The position numbers and the translations under genes are program-made. The notes beneath the pieces were generated by a model. The model made no database searches. It was not told where the DNA came from and saw nothing but the letters and a program-made list of their open reading frames with translations. Shown here in pieces: positions 42,830 to 52,559 of a stretch of DNA of 64,000 nt; position 1 is the first letter of the stretch, and every line of letters begins with the position of its first letter. This DNA is from Paralvinella palmiformis (lineage: Eukaryota; Annelida; Polychaeta; Terebellida; Alvinellidae): the NCBI GenBank assembly GCA_025642065.1, contig JAODUP010000569.1, positions 186,001-250,000 of the forward strand, in the 5' to 3' direction.

Positions 42830-43905
42830 GTCATATATAATTTAAATGATCAAAAACGCGCCATAGATAATTTCTCTTATCTCGGAGGCAAGAACTATCT
42901 ATAAAAATACCGTTTCGTTATCTATAATGTGTAGTAAATGGTTGCTACAATCTGTCATAAACGTGTGCTGAAGAAATTGGAAGTGGTTACAAGTCACCAT
43001 TAATAACAACCACAGATCATTTACTGAAGATTTCCAACGTATTTGTTTTAAATTTCACCCCTTCTCAGTGCTACCTGGTAGCGCGTTAAATAACAGATCA
43101 CAACCACCTGAGTTCGAGCCTGCCATATGCACAAACGTGACGGTAAAACATCAATCATCTCAGTGGTTTTGTTAAGAAATAAAGTAGGCGGGGGCCAACA
43201 AAGAACTATAAGAGTCATATATTGGTAGGCTACAATGGCACAAAGCGGAACTGGGAACGAATTTAACCGGAACTCTAGACGAGAGTAGACGGGTAAAATG
43301 TGCCAGATCACACATCTAATAAATGAATGGAGAGGTCAGAGACGGATTTAGCTAGAAGCTAAACACTAGATATAGCCCACCAAGTTTGAGTCCGGTTCTG
43401 GAACGGGTACTTCGAGCGCCAGTGGGTGTCCATAAAATATGGAAGAAATTCGTTTTTCAAAACTTCACTTAGACATTTACATGGACGAATGTGTAATATG
43501 GTATAAATTATTCCTGTATAAATTATTCGGATCTTCCATCATCTTCTGATCCAGAAGATGATGATGGTGGTGAGGTGTGGGTCGCATATTCGAGACTTTC
43601 TGAACACCCTGTATTTACAAACCTGACTGACTTCCAAACATCAGAGTACTCGCTGATCCAGATCTGATTCCCAATGGCGGCAGGGAGGCGTGATCCAGAC
43701 TTATATGGAGTCTGTCGTCATCCGTCAGGGAGAAATATGGCTGCTGCTCTCTGGATATGACAGTCGGGCCAGCCATCTCACCGTGGATGCTCAAGCTGTT
43801 GTGGTCACCCATGCGTGACATCGGATGTTCGATGATTGGTAAATGCATCTTGGGCAACGACCCCGAGGTCATAGGTCGTGGAAGAGCGGATATATGTGCC
43901 GCCAT
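18863..43905 (-). CDS. Multi-EF-hand protein, EFCAB6-like, complete 23-exon gene
   Basis: Exons in transcript order: 43905-43623, 42646-42567, 39940-39843, 37849-37775, 33061-32995, 32361-32201, 31462-31313, 30028-29890, 29129-28968, 28838-28690, 28564-28451, 27878-27765, 27222-27046, 25813-25579, 25265-25212, 25009-24939, 24840-24683, 23499-23360, 23023-22937, 22034-21949, 21487-21376, 19321-19253, 19075-18863 (TGA). Together they give 2,994 nt and 997 residues, with every phase consistent. The ATG context is good (A at -3, G at +4). Residues 1-121 are low-complexity and Ser/Pro-rich. From about 137 on, EF-hand-like helix-loop-helix pairs recur, separated by basic or coiled linkers (352-405, 595-668). 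The last pair holds a complete loop at 943-954 (DANGNGVLSIQE) and one ending in Gln at 979-990. Human EFCAB6 (DJBP) is longer and has a similar C-terminal EF pair; a ciliary or sperm role would be by analogy only. Donors are GT except a GC donor after exon 5 and a weak GTTATT after exon 14. Confidence 0.88.
20155..20225 (-). mobile_element. TTAA MITE family M1, one end
   Basis: The end 'GGTGAACTGTTCCTTTAA' and the preceding TATAATTTGTGTGAACATAT...TCTGAAATTTTAA block match the reverse complement of the left half of the full copy at 50014-50196. Only one terminus is recognisable. It lies in an intron of the EF-hand gene and abuts TTAA. Confidence 0.6.
20873..21155 (-). repeat. SINE family S2
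   Basis: Second copy of the family at 13452-13730. On the minus strand the A-box region reads 'ATGGGTAGAGCGTGAGACTA' and the B box GGTTCACGCC, both better preserved than in the first copy. It lies between exons at 21376 and 19321 of the EF-hand gene. Confidence 0.75.
21551..21735 (+). repeat. SINE family S3, tRNA-headed copy
   Basis: The head reads 'GCCTCCATGGTCTGACTGGT' with a B box AGTTCAAATCTC. The body carries GACGTTCCATCTTTCTCTCTGCCTC, 'CTCGGCCCATTTAGACTACC' and AATGCACAAACG. It is intronic in the EF-hand gene. A further tRNA-like head without a clear body follows at about 21755-21815. Confidence 0.6.
29302..29779. mobile_element. TA-flanked mariner-type MITE (family M2)
   Basis: A 478-bp element with imperfect terminal inverted repeats: left CAGTCTAGCCCCAC, and right, as reverse complement, CAGTCTAACCTCAC (12 of 14 identical). 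It is flanked on both sides by TA, the target duplication of Tc1/mariner elements. It is visibly more GC- and CpG-rich than the surrounding intron, which suggests recent arrival. It contains an open frame of 111 codons (29451-29786) that I do not recognise and that reads past the element's right end; no transposase motif is visible. Confidence 0.65.
30591..30947 (+). repeat. SINE family S1, near full length
   Basis: Sister copy of 12857-13208. The A box lies within GGTGGCCTAGCGGTTAAG and the B box is GGTTTGAACCC. The body has 'CCTCGGGGTATTTCGGCTCA' and the end CTCCCCGAATAACAAAAC. The sequence just before it (30280-30580) is unusually GC-rich for the intron and is unidentified. Confidence 0.8.
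31588..31760 (-). repeat. SINE family S3, minus copy
   Basis: Plus-strand text 'GAGACAAAGTGAAAGATGAA' and GGATTTGAACCCAA are the complement of the S3 body and B box. The head lies near 31745 (on the plus strand CCAGTTAGCC). It is intronic in the EF-hand gene, directly upstream of exon 31462-31313. Confidence 0.6.
34842..35010 (+). repeat. SINE family S3, well preserved
   Basis: The head is 'GTGACCTAACTAGTAGTGAG' with B box GGTTCAAACTCC. The body is 'TTTCACTTCGCCTCATTACA', TTTGGCCTAC and 'GTACAAAAGTGGCCATCAAA'. It is one of the clearest full copies and a good reference for building the family consensus. Another tRNA-like head follows at about 35093-35165. Confidence 0.7.
35768..36125 (+). repeat. 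SINE family S4 with intact tRNA promoter and LINE-like 3' tail
   Basis: The head has A box 'TAGCGCAGTTAGTTAGAGCG' and B box GGGTTCGAGGCTC, both close to consensus. A central body of about 200 bp follows. The 3' end reads GTAAAGCACTTTAGAG...GGTGCTTTATAAATATCACA and then TTA repeats. That end is similar to the 3' UTR of LINE family L-A in this window. The anticodon arm does not pair, so it is not a functional tRNA gene. It lies in an intron of the EF-hand gene. Confidence 0.8.
37135..37290 (-). repeat. SINE family S3, minus copy
   Basis: Plus-strand text 'GTAATGCGGCGAAGTGAAAG', ATGAAACACCC and GTGGTTTGAACCGAG is the complement of the S3 body and B box. The head lies at the right end. Confidence 0.65.
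37410..37468. repeat. (CA)n(TA)n compound microsatellite
   Basis: A CA tract passes directly into a TA tract. Intronic in the EF-hand gene. Confidence 0.9.
39369..39714. repeat. 50-bp minisatellite, seven units
   Basis: Units begin GAGTAGACTGCGGTATGTGG at 39369, 39419, 39469, 39519, 39569, 39615 and 39665. Six are 50 bp and one is 46 bp, having lost AGAC. Units differ at a few sites. The array is in the intron between exons 39940-39843 and 37849-37775 of the EF-hand gene. Confidence 0.95.
40018..40111. repeat. (TTTG)n tetranucleotide tract
   Basis: About 94 bp, almost pure TTTG after an initial TTTA segment. It lies just upstream of exon 39940-39843 on the minus strand. Confidence 0.95.
40414..40502. 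repeat. (TA)n(GTTA)n compound microsatellite
   Basis: A TA tract of about 53 bp is followed directly by nine GTTA units. The sequence to the right (40510-40850) is unique and moderately GC-rich, with no gene recognised. Confidence 0.95.
43060..43160 (+). repeat. SINE family S3, internally shortened copy
   Basis: A head 'GCTACCTGGTAGCGCGTTAA' and B box AGTTCGAGCCTGCC are followed directly by CATATGCACAAACGTGACGG and AAACATCAATCATC. The middle of the body is missing. It is intronic, between exons 1 and 2 of the EF-hand gene. Confidence 0.5.
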
Positions 43906-43972
43906 TCTGAAACGATCCAGTGACCTTTTTCGTCGCGTACAGGAAGGTAGTTCGGGTGTAACTTAATGATAC

Positions 43973-44107
43973 GAGTGAGTGAGTGAGTGAGTGAGTGAGT
44001 CAGTCAGTCAGTCAGTCAGTCAGTCAGTCAGTGACTGAGTCAGTCAGTCAGTCAGTCAGTCAGTCAGTCAGTCAGTAAGTGAATCAGTGAGTAAGTCAGT
44101 GAGTGAG
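43973..44107. repeat. (GAGT)n/(CAGT)n tetranucleotide tract at the EF-hand gene 5' end
   Basis: A GAGT block passes into a long CAGT block with a few switches. The near edge is 68 bp upstream of the EF-hand gene start codon (43905, minus strand), so it lies in the 5' UTR, first intron or promoter. Confidence 0.95.
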
Positions 44108-44159
44108 AAATTAGGATTTAGGAGTATATCGGCATCAAAGGGTATTTTAGCATGCCATC

Positions 44160-44275
44160 ATATTACTGATAATGATAAAATTGTATATTTAATAAAGCGC
44201 CCTTACTAGTATGAGCCATTCAAAGGCACTGTACAAATAATATGTAATATAATAATACTGTACGCTCCTGCATTA
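44160..44275 (-). mobile_element. LINE family L-A, 3' end only
   Basis: Plus-strand text 'TATTTAATAAAGCGCCCTTA', CTAGTATGAGCCATTC and AAAGGCACTGTACAAATAA is the complement of the shared L-A 3' UTR. No coding part remains. Confidence 0.65.
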
Positions 44276-44387
44276 CTCGTCTCTTATGACATGTACGTGG
44301 AGACGCGGGGCGCACATTCTAAACCCCGAGGTTATTACATGAACTGACATACCACGGAAAACAAAATGGCTTATTCATTATTACATA

Positions 44388-44432
<45 letters not shown>

Positions 44433-44777
44433 AAATGTATACAAGCGGGGCTTATAAATAGCAACCCCACACCTCCATGAAAATAAACAATCAAAGTAAC
44501 TAATCTATAATAAGTATAGCTTTAATATCTAAATGGACCATTTTAAATTGAATAAATACAATATAAATAAATATGATGATGTTCTGTTTGAACTGATAAT
44601 ATAGTGTAGATATTAACAGATTGAGTAATAAAATCATATTAGAATGAAGGAGCTGGCACCTGTATTAAAACATAAATAATCGTTTATTTGTATTCGATGT
44701 CTGGTTAAAATACCAACCAAAGAAAATTATAAAAATACTATTTTGAGTATAAGTTGGTAACAGAAAAGGTGATTGTG

Positions 44778-44997
<220 letters not shown>

Positions 44998-46110
44998 AAT
45001 TGTTTCTCATACGAAAGGAATTTTATTGATAAGAAACGGCAAGACACTACATAAGCGTTATGTATCTTTATCAACCTTAATTCACGCATTTACTTTTGAA
45101 GGACAAACGAAAACATTCTCAATTATCGCTAAACATAATGCATAATATAATAACATAATACATAATGATCAACAAACAAGAAAACTTGAAACATGTCACA
45201 TTCTTACCTTAGAAACGAGTATCACAAAATATATAGATATATATCTATATATCTATATATCTATACAATCCGTTGACATGTCACTGTATGTAAATAAAGT
45301 ACATCAAAGCGGCATATCGTTGAATGTTAGTGTTTCACGTATATATAGACACAAGTCACTGACAGCCTTTTAAATGTTATGTTTCTCGATGATTGAACAT
45401 CCAGCGGCTTATAACCAAAAAGCACAGTTCACAGACGGCTATCGTCGTGAACAATTAGCATATAAAGAGAACAGTGTGTCCCTATGTTGATATCACTAAC
45501 TGGTGCTACCTCAGGCTCAGCGTGAGAGAGATCGATAATCTGATCGGTGGAGTAATACGAGCGATCGATAATCAAACAGATCGATACCGAGTTAAGAGAC
45601 CGAGTGAGTTAGGCGCTGAGTGAGAGGTCTAGCACGTACCTGATGCTAACCCGGGAGGTCAGTACTGATTCGTGTTAAATCAACCGTGATAGTATGACTA
45701 GTTGGTGGTGGTGGTCGTAGTGGGGGAGTAGTAGGCGGGGGTCAACTACCTCCCGTAAACCATAAACGGTATACCTTGTAGTCGTCTATCTAGTAGTTAA
45801 GTCTTTTGACAGACCTGATTGTATATATCCTGAACTATCCAAGAGTTTCATATTACATCTTATAAATGGCTTCTTTGTTATAGACGAACAGAGAGAGAGA
45901 GAGAGAGAGAGAGATCTAAACGTCACCGGTCTGTCGTTTATTAAGAACGACCCATTAATGTTATAATGACAATATTAATGGAGATCGAACGTGCCATTAT
46001 GTGTAGAGAACTGGCTCTAGCTAGTTAAATATCACCTCCACTAGAGCAATATGTATATTATGTAATAAAGATAGTAATTTGTGAAATGATTATATTGTTA
46101 TGGTATTAGA

Positions 46111-46127
46111 AGTAGTAGTAGTAGTAG

Positions 46128-46167
<40 letters not shown>

Positions 46168-46196
46168 AGAAGAAGAAGTAGTAGTAGAAGTATTAG
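46111..46196. repeat. (GTA)n(GTT)n trinucleotide tract
   Basis: GTA units, then about a dozen GTT units, then AGA/GTA units. Intergenic. Confidence 0.95.
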
Positions 46197-46836
46197 TAGA
46201 AGTATTAGTAATAGTATTTTAGACAGCACCTTAATTAACATGAATTGCACTAAGGCGCTATACACTGATAAACTAAAACACATTTTGCATAACGTCGCAC
46301 AACACATTTTATGGCTTTAAAACACCTAGACAGCAATTTTTAAACTGTTATAAATATGCTAAATTAAGTAAGTTGATTTTAATAGTCTTGCAAATTTGTA
46401 TCAACAATACTTTGCTATATGCCGTGATTTAAAAGCTTTACACATTTCTGAAAATATATAAACATGTGCTTAAATATAACATAAATAAAATTAGAATTAC
46501 AGTAACTTTAGAATAGATGTGTCTCATAAACAAATAAAAACTAGAATTTGATATTGAATTAATTGTATTATAATTTTGTTATTTGCTTAAAAGAGGAAGA
46601 AAATCAGAATTCTTTAGCCTCCGAATAGTTGTAAGGTTTACATTTTGTTATCGTGTCTATATTTTGTTATCCTGATATATTGAGAAGATATTCTACTTTA
46701 AATATTAAACAGAACTTTTATTTAATACAAGCTGTGGTTATATTTTATTGTATTCTATTCTTTAACTTGTAACAAGATTACTATTTAGGATTTTTAATTA
46801 TATCGATTTCTTTGTATACTTTCAAGTTTCTTTTAA

Positions 46837-46888
46837 TGTGTGTGTGTGTGTGCGCGCGCGCGCGCATGTGTGTGTGTGTGTGTGTGTG
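46837..46888. repeat. (TG)n(CG)n(TG)n alternating tract
   Basis: 52 bp of alternating purine-pyrimidine with a 14-bp pure GC alternation at 46852-46865, flanked by TG runs. A further TA tract follows at 46957-46998. Confidence 0.95.
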
Positions 46889-46954
46889 CAAAGTGATTAA
46901 CTTATTTCTTAGAATCGCTCAATCCCTGGGCCAACGTTCACAGGCTTTCCACGT

Positions 46955-47000
<46 letters not shown>

Positions 47001-47344
47001 GGTCATCAAGCAATCATTTATTTCAGAAAATGTATTATATCAGACGATGCCAGTAAAAGTCGCAAGAAAAAGTCTTAAACAGAAGAATTGGCACAGAATT
47101 AGTACAATAATTAAAATTACTGATGATTATATCAACTGTATCACAAATAAATAACAGATTTCTATTAATATAAATAAATCTTAAGTTTTAAATAGACTTT
47201 CACACATATTTATGTCATTAAAGTAAGTACTGATTGATTGGTATGGCATATCAGGCACACCACTTACCTGGATCCGCTCATTCTTAATAAATAAGTTTCT
47301 ATCAATAAAAATAAGAAAATGTTTTTCAAATGCAGTACCTTTGT

Positions 47345-48437
47345 TTTGCGGTGTTTTCCCAAGCCTCTGTTTTTGTACCACTACTGTTTACTCTGTATAC
47401 CACACCAATAAGCTCACTTATTTACAGTCATAAATTAGACCATCATTTATATGCAGGTGACACCCAAGTATACATATCTTTATCAACAACAGACACAGAT
47501 CTTTTCTTTAAACAACTTTGTGACTGTTTCAGTGATATCTCTGGCTGGATGACAAACAATAAACTTAGGCTCAATGCCAGCAAAACAGATTTCATCATTA
47601 TAAGTACATCCAGACGACGCAGCAAACGTAGTCATTTCTTCCCCACAAACATCCTTAGTCAAAGCATCATACCATCATACACTGTAGGTAATCTTGGTGT
47701 TACATTTGATAGTGATTTTCATTTCAGAAAACATGTTTCTCTAACATGTCGCTGCTGCTTGTATCATATTCGTGACCTTCACCCTATTCGTCGTTATATT
47801 TCTCTTTCAGTTGCTAAAACCATTACTACAACACTCAATAATAGAAGGCTTGATTACTGCAACTCTCTTCTTCATAATATTGCATCTAAGGATATTCTAA
47901 AACTTCAGTGTGTTCAGAACTGCTTAACTAGGGTTGTCACATGGTCTCCTCGGTTTTCCCATTCTGTCCCACTTCTGAAATCTCTTCACTTGCTCCCTGT
48001 TCAGTCTCGCATCATTTTCAAACTCTGCACTATCTTCTGGAGAACCTTCATATATATTTTCTATGCTTTCTTTAGCATCCAAGCTCAGAGAACTCCGTTC
48101 ATCTAGTTCTCACTTATTGTCTGTTGCCAAGGTTAACACTCATACTGTGACTCGTGGTTTTTCAGTTGCTGTCCCTACCATTTGGAATTCACTCCCTGAA
48201 CATGTGAAGTCATCAAATAGCACAGTTTCTTTCCGTCACCATTTGAAAACTCACCTTTTCAGACTCACGTATCCCTTCCTAAGTTTCCTTGCCATCTGAT
48301 CAGTGTTGATGAACTTTGCATCGTACCCGGACTATGAGTTTGCCCAACCCCTGTACTAGGTGGCGCCACTGAGCTCGATTTTTTTCCGATGATATTGGCG
48401 CTGTAGAAGTTTTGTAATTATTATTATTATTGTTAAA
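47345..48437 (+). mobile_element. CR1/L2-like LINE, 3' third with decayed reverse transcriptase (family L-B)
   Basis: A 258-codon frame (47330-48106) reads like the second half of a CR1/L2-type reverse transcriptase: PLLFTLYTTPISSLIYSH, HHLYAGDTQVYISL (the catalytic YADD reads YAGD), WMTNNKLRLNASKTDFI, LGVTFDSDFHF and LDYCNSLLHNI. After a frameshift near 48063 the C-terminal signature FSVAVPTIWNSLPEHVK and HLFRLTYPFLSF ends at 48299. The 3' UTR ends TTTTGTAATTATTATTATTA. It is 5'-truncated and dead, but among the less decayed elements here. Confidence 0.85.
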
Positions 48438-50013
48438 AGAGATTATTTCAACTAAAATAAGAAAAGAAGTTGATGGGCTTTTGAAAAACTGCTGAATAAG
48501 GCGCACCAATAAGAATCTGACATCGGCATTTATAATGCTGTCCAAGAATATGTGTCACAACGTGTTTTATGGAAACAAGCTGGTTCCATTTAAACCCATG
48601 AGAGGAATGTTTCTGCCAGAGTAGGAACCTTACTACCGTGACATCCTTTGTTCTGATTGCTTCAGCATGTATGCGGATGGTGAAATATGTCTTGTTTACA
48701 TGCGGCAATTCATTTACAACGATAACGAAAAGCAATGTTATTGGAAGACCTGTTTGTAGTGGAGAGCCACTTCATGCCATCTAAACATGTACTCTAAATC
48801 CCTTAAAAAGCCTACTACCTACGACCACTGTTTGACAGTTTAGGATTTAAAGCAGTAGCCTCTTCTCTGATACAGAGACGAAACACTTAAAGATGTATTT
48901 GGTGCCTTGTCAGAGTTAAGAATTAGCAGTCAAATGAAATGTTATATTATCAATCAATCGATTTTAACACCAAAATGAAATTAGATGTAAAACATTCAAC
49001 ATCAACATCTTCTTGGGCTGATTAATACCCGGTTAAAATAAGAAAAATAATAAATACAGTGTGTGTGTGTGTGTGTGTGTGTTGTATGTGTGTGTGTGTG
49101 TCACTTGTATTATTTGTACTTTAACGCATTTTTTTCCCTTACACCAATATATTTAAATAGTCAAATTCCGAGAAATGTACTTACAATAAGTTCACGAAGA
49201 AGAAAAATCTAAATTACAGATCAATCAGTCGTTTATTGTGGTGCAGTATGACAATTCTAATTACCCAATTGACAAATCAAAGCAAACATCGCAAGAAGAC
49301 ACGTTCTCTCAATGGGCTCACAAATGTCCATGAACAATTGCAAGAATTTCTTCATAGCTCTCAACTGGATGTAGTCTTGCCCTTTTCTTGGATTTGGTTT
49401 GTGCTCTTTTCATTTAGAATTACAACAGCTGATCGTATATCTATAGGTGTCCGTACAGTAATAATCATGTTTTTGCCGTTAACAGAATTAAAAATCAATC
49501 TATGATTTTATCTCGGTTGTAAAACATCCCAGTGCTTGCCCGCGGGTTAAAATCAAATTTTGCCGAAGCAGTGTTGATATTCACGCACAATCTGTATCTA
49601 GATAATGATTGGGACTTCCTGAGGAATGCTCATCTTCTCTCCCGAATCTGAACACAGGGTTGGTGAAAGCTGAATGTCTGCTTCAAGAAAACTTCTCTTG
49701 AATTGTTTTTGACATTTGATTAGGAATAAGCTGAGACGGATTTTGGTCTGAAATTTCCCTGTAGCTGGAAATGCATTCTTCAACTTTCAAATATATGGAC
49801 TTAATTAGATTATTGGAGAGATTGCTAGAACTCTGCATTCTTTGGTGATCTACAGAACTTTTTACACTATCCTGGACAATAGGCAACTGAAACATATAAT
49901 AAAGCCATGTCGATACACTTACTATAGTAATCTTTCAGTTTATACAGCTGCAAATACGAAAGCTTATCCATAGCACTGATAGTTTTCAGAGTTTGGAATA
50001 CGGCCTATGATGA

Positions 50014-50196
50014 TTTAAAGGAACAGTTCACCTTCAATTAAAATTTTCAGGACTAATAAATATGGTTACACAAATTATAAATGATTTTTTCTTTATATCA
50101 GGTAGAATTCGTGATTATTATATTAAGATTTTAGGTTATTTTTATAATCATTACACACTTAAATCATATTATCTGAGAGTGAACTGTTGCTTTAAA
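50014..50196 (+). mobile_element. TTAA MITE family M1, full copy with terminal inverted repeats
   Basis: A 183-bp element starting 'TTTAAAGGAACAGTTCACCT' and ending 'GAGTGAACTGTTGCTTTAAA'. The ends are inverted repeats of each other with few mismatches and enclose AT-rich sequence with no coding frame. Both ends abut TTAA, the target site of piggyBac-type transposases. Related single-end copies lie at 20155-20225 and 57385-57513, both also at TTAA. Confidence 0.7.
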
Positions 50197-50311
50197 TTAT
50201 ACTATAATTGGTCCCATAATAAGTCATATTTTGATCAGTTATATAAATAACAATAATAATGAGCAACACAAAGTGTACCTCGTTGGTGATACGAAAGTAA
50301 ACTACTTTGCA

Positions 50312-50512
50312 GGTTTAAAAGTAAATGTTGATGTTTTACGGCCACTTTTGTGCACGCAGTAGACTTAACTAGCCAAGCAACCTCCAAATGTAATGAGGCG
50401 AACTGAAAGATGAAACACCATTCTAACATAGCTCAGCCAGTATTTGAACCCACGTGCTACAGATCTGTGGCCAACTACGCTACCGCTTAGGCCATGGGGG
50501 CGCCCGGCCAGA
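50312..50512 (-). repeat. SINE family S3, full minus copy
   Basis: The plus strand shows 'TGTTTTACGGCCACTTTTGT', AATGTAATGAGGCGAACTG, 'AAAGATGAAACACCATTCTA' and TTTGAACCCACG, followed by 'CTACCGCTTAGGCCATGGGG' (complement of the A-box head). It is one of the best copies of the family and shows both ends. Confidence 0.75.
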
Positions 50513-50525
50513 TTTTAAGGTGACA

Positions 50526-50527
<2 letters not shown>

Positions 50528-50565
<38 letters not shown>

Positions 50566-50630
50566 TGTATTTAATAAAGCGCCCTTGATATCAGGAGCCA
50601 CCCAAAGGCCCTGTACAGATGTTGAAATAC
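50528..50630 (-). mobile_element. LINE family L-A, 3' end only
   Basis: An ATA-repeat tail (50529-50564) is followed by 'GTGTATTTAATAAAGCGCCC' and CAGGAGCCACCCAAAGG, the complement of the L-A 3' UTR. It sits next to the SINE at 50312-50512. Confidence 0.65.
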
Positions 50631-52292
50631 GCCAGATACTATATCATAGGTATCAAGTCTCTTTCAATGATACTTATTTACTTCAATGGCTAATCGATGT
50701 CAGCTTTGCTTCAGAAATCTCTTCCTCGGTCAGAATATTTTCTCCAAAATCAAATACACGAAGGATTTTCAGTGAATTTATTGTAATTAAATCTACATTC
50801 TTTGGGGAAAACGGGGTAAAAATTACACAACTCAATTATCTATCCCCCTTTTTCAGGAAAAAACAAAACCGGTATAATCCGGCATAATTTCATAATCCAG
50901 CAGCACAATTTCTGAAACTGTAACTCCTTGTATCACCAGTAAAGAGTAAATAAAATAAAGAGACAATATTGGTGAAACGAAATTTAAGTAGTAATTAATG
51001 CCAATCTTTTTTCGACTTATCCTTCATTTTATGGAATGGTTCAACATGTTTTGTTTTAACTGCATGCATTGCTATTTGAAATATATGCAATTTACGGGGT
51101 TTTTTTTAACACAAAATCGTATATCATATAGCATATAGTCAGTCATCTGCGCATCAGGCATTTTCATCTGCCATCATCTTCCTTTATCATATATGATCAT
51201 TCGATCAATAGCTTTTAGTTAATGATTCCTATTGTACTTGTACTGAATTTAAATAAATCCTATCTTATCTTATCTTATCTTACCAAGTAACATACCAACA
51301 TATCATTTAGCTTTATGAAAAACTAGCGTACAGTGCAATTTAGCCACCCGGGACTATTATGATGGTATTAAATTTCCCTGAGGGCAATCCTGTACCGGGA
51401 TACGGTATTGCCACCTTCTTGTAAAATTGATCCCTTTCCGTGTTAAAATATGAATCAGCTTTTTAATTATATATTTATCAACTAATGAGTCACAGAATCA
51501 TTTGTTCAACAACAAATTTATTAACTGGTGAATATTCAATGTAGATATATAAAAACACGAAAGGCACAACCATACTAAAACGAACCTAACCAAACATTCA
51601 GACGAATTCATGAAGCTAAAGCTGTAATTACGTAGCCATATGTTATATACGGAGATAAGTAGGTCAAATGTTTAGCTGGTGGAGTAGGTTCTATGATGTC
51701 ACAATTGTTTATTTGAACCACCTTCAATCATTCTCGAATGACGATGTTCATTGTTATGGTGTCTAAAGATCTTTTGATTATTAACAACTACAACTTTTTC
51801 TATTTGTATGACTAAGCATTTCACATATATTCCAATATTGCGATTATTGCAATCCAGTTGTTGTGAAACTCATTTTGAATGATTATTGAATGGCGTAGGG
51901 TATATCACAAGTGGCCATGATGTTATCTGATTTAGTGTAAATCACTGACCTAAATATAAGGTCAATGGTGTAAATGTATTACCAACTGCCAAGAGATGGC
52001 AATGTCTCACACTCAATAATTTCTCGAATATTGTCAATTATAGAAAACAATTCCGGTTTTTGTTCATGTTTTAGAACTAGAATTTTTTTTTTATTTCTTC
52101 TCTTTACGTTTTTATCTATGGATGTTTCTTTCTTTCTCGATACATTTTATTTTTAACCCGATTTCTGTCAAACATGCTGATCAATTATACAAAAACATCG
52201 CCTTAAATGGTGGCAAAATAAGACCTAAATATAGTATCAATAGAGATGACATCGCCCTTCAGTAATGTCATAGAAATAAGACATCTTTTCTT

Positions 52293-52338
<46 letters not shown>

Positions 52339-52477
52339 TATATCATAATAATAAACCTTATAAAAACCATGGTGTCGCCTGCCTGGCACACAATTCACAC
52401 AGCACTCTTTGTCCGGGCTTTTTTTCTAAAACAGCGGGGTTTGTTTTTCAAGACTGTACTAGCTTAAGGTTATGAAA

Positions 52478-52478
<1 letters not shown>

Positions 52479-52557
<79 letters not shown>
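52479..52557. repeat. (CA)n microsatellite
   Basis: 79 bp of uninterrupted CA, the longest pure CA tract in the window. Its purity suggests high mutability. Confidence 0.97.

Positions 52558-52559
<2 letters not shown>

Noticed and set aside
48448..48800. Possible coding relic after the L-B LINE
   Set aside because: Translations in three frames give only short stretches with stops and no recognisable family pattern.
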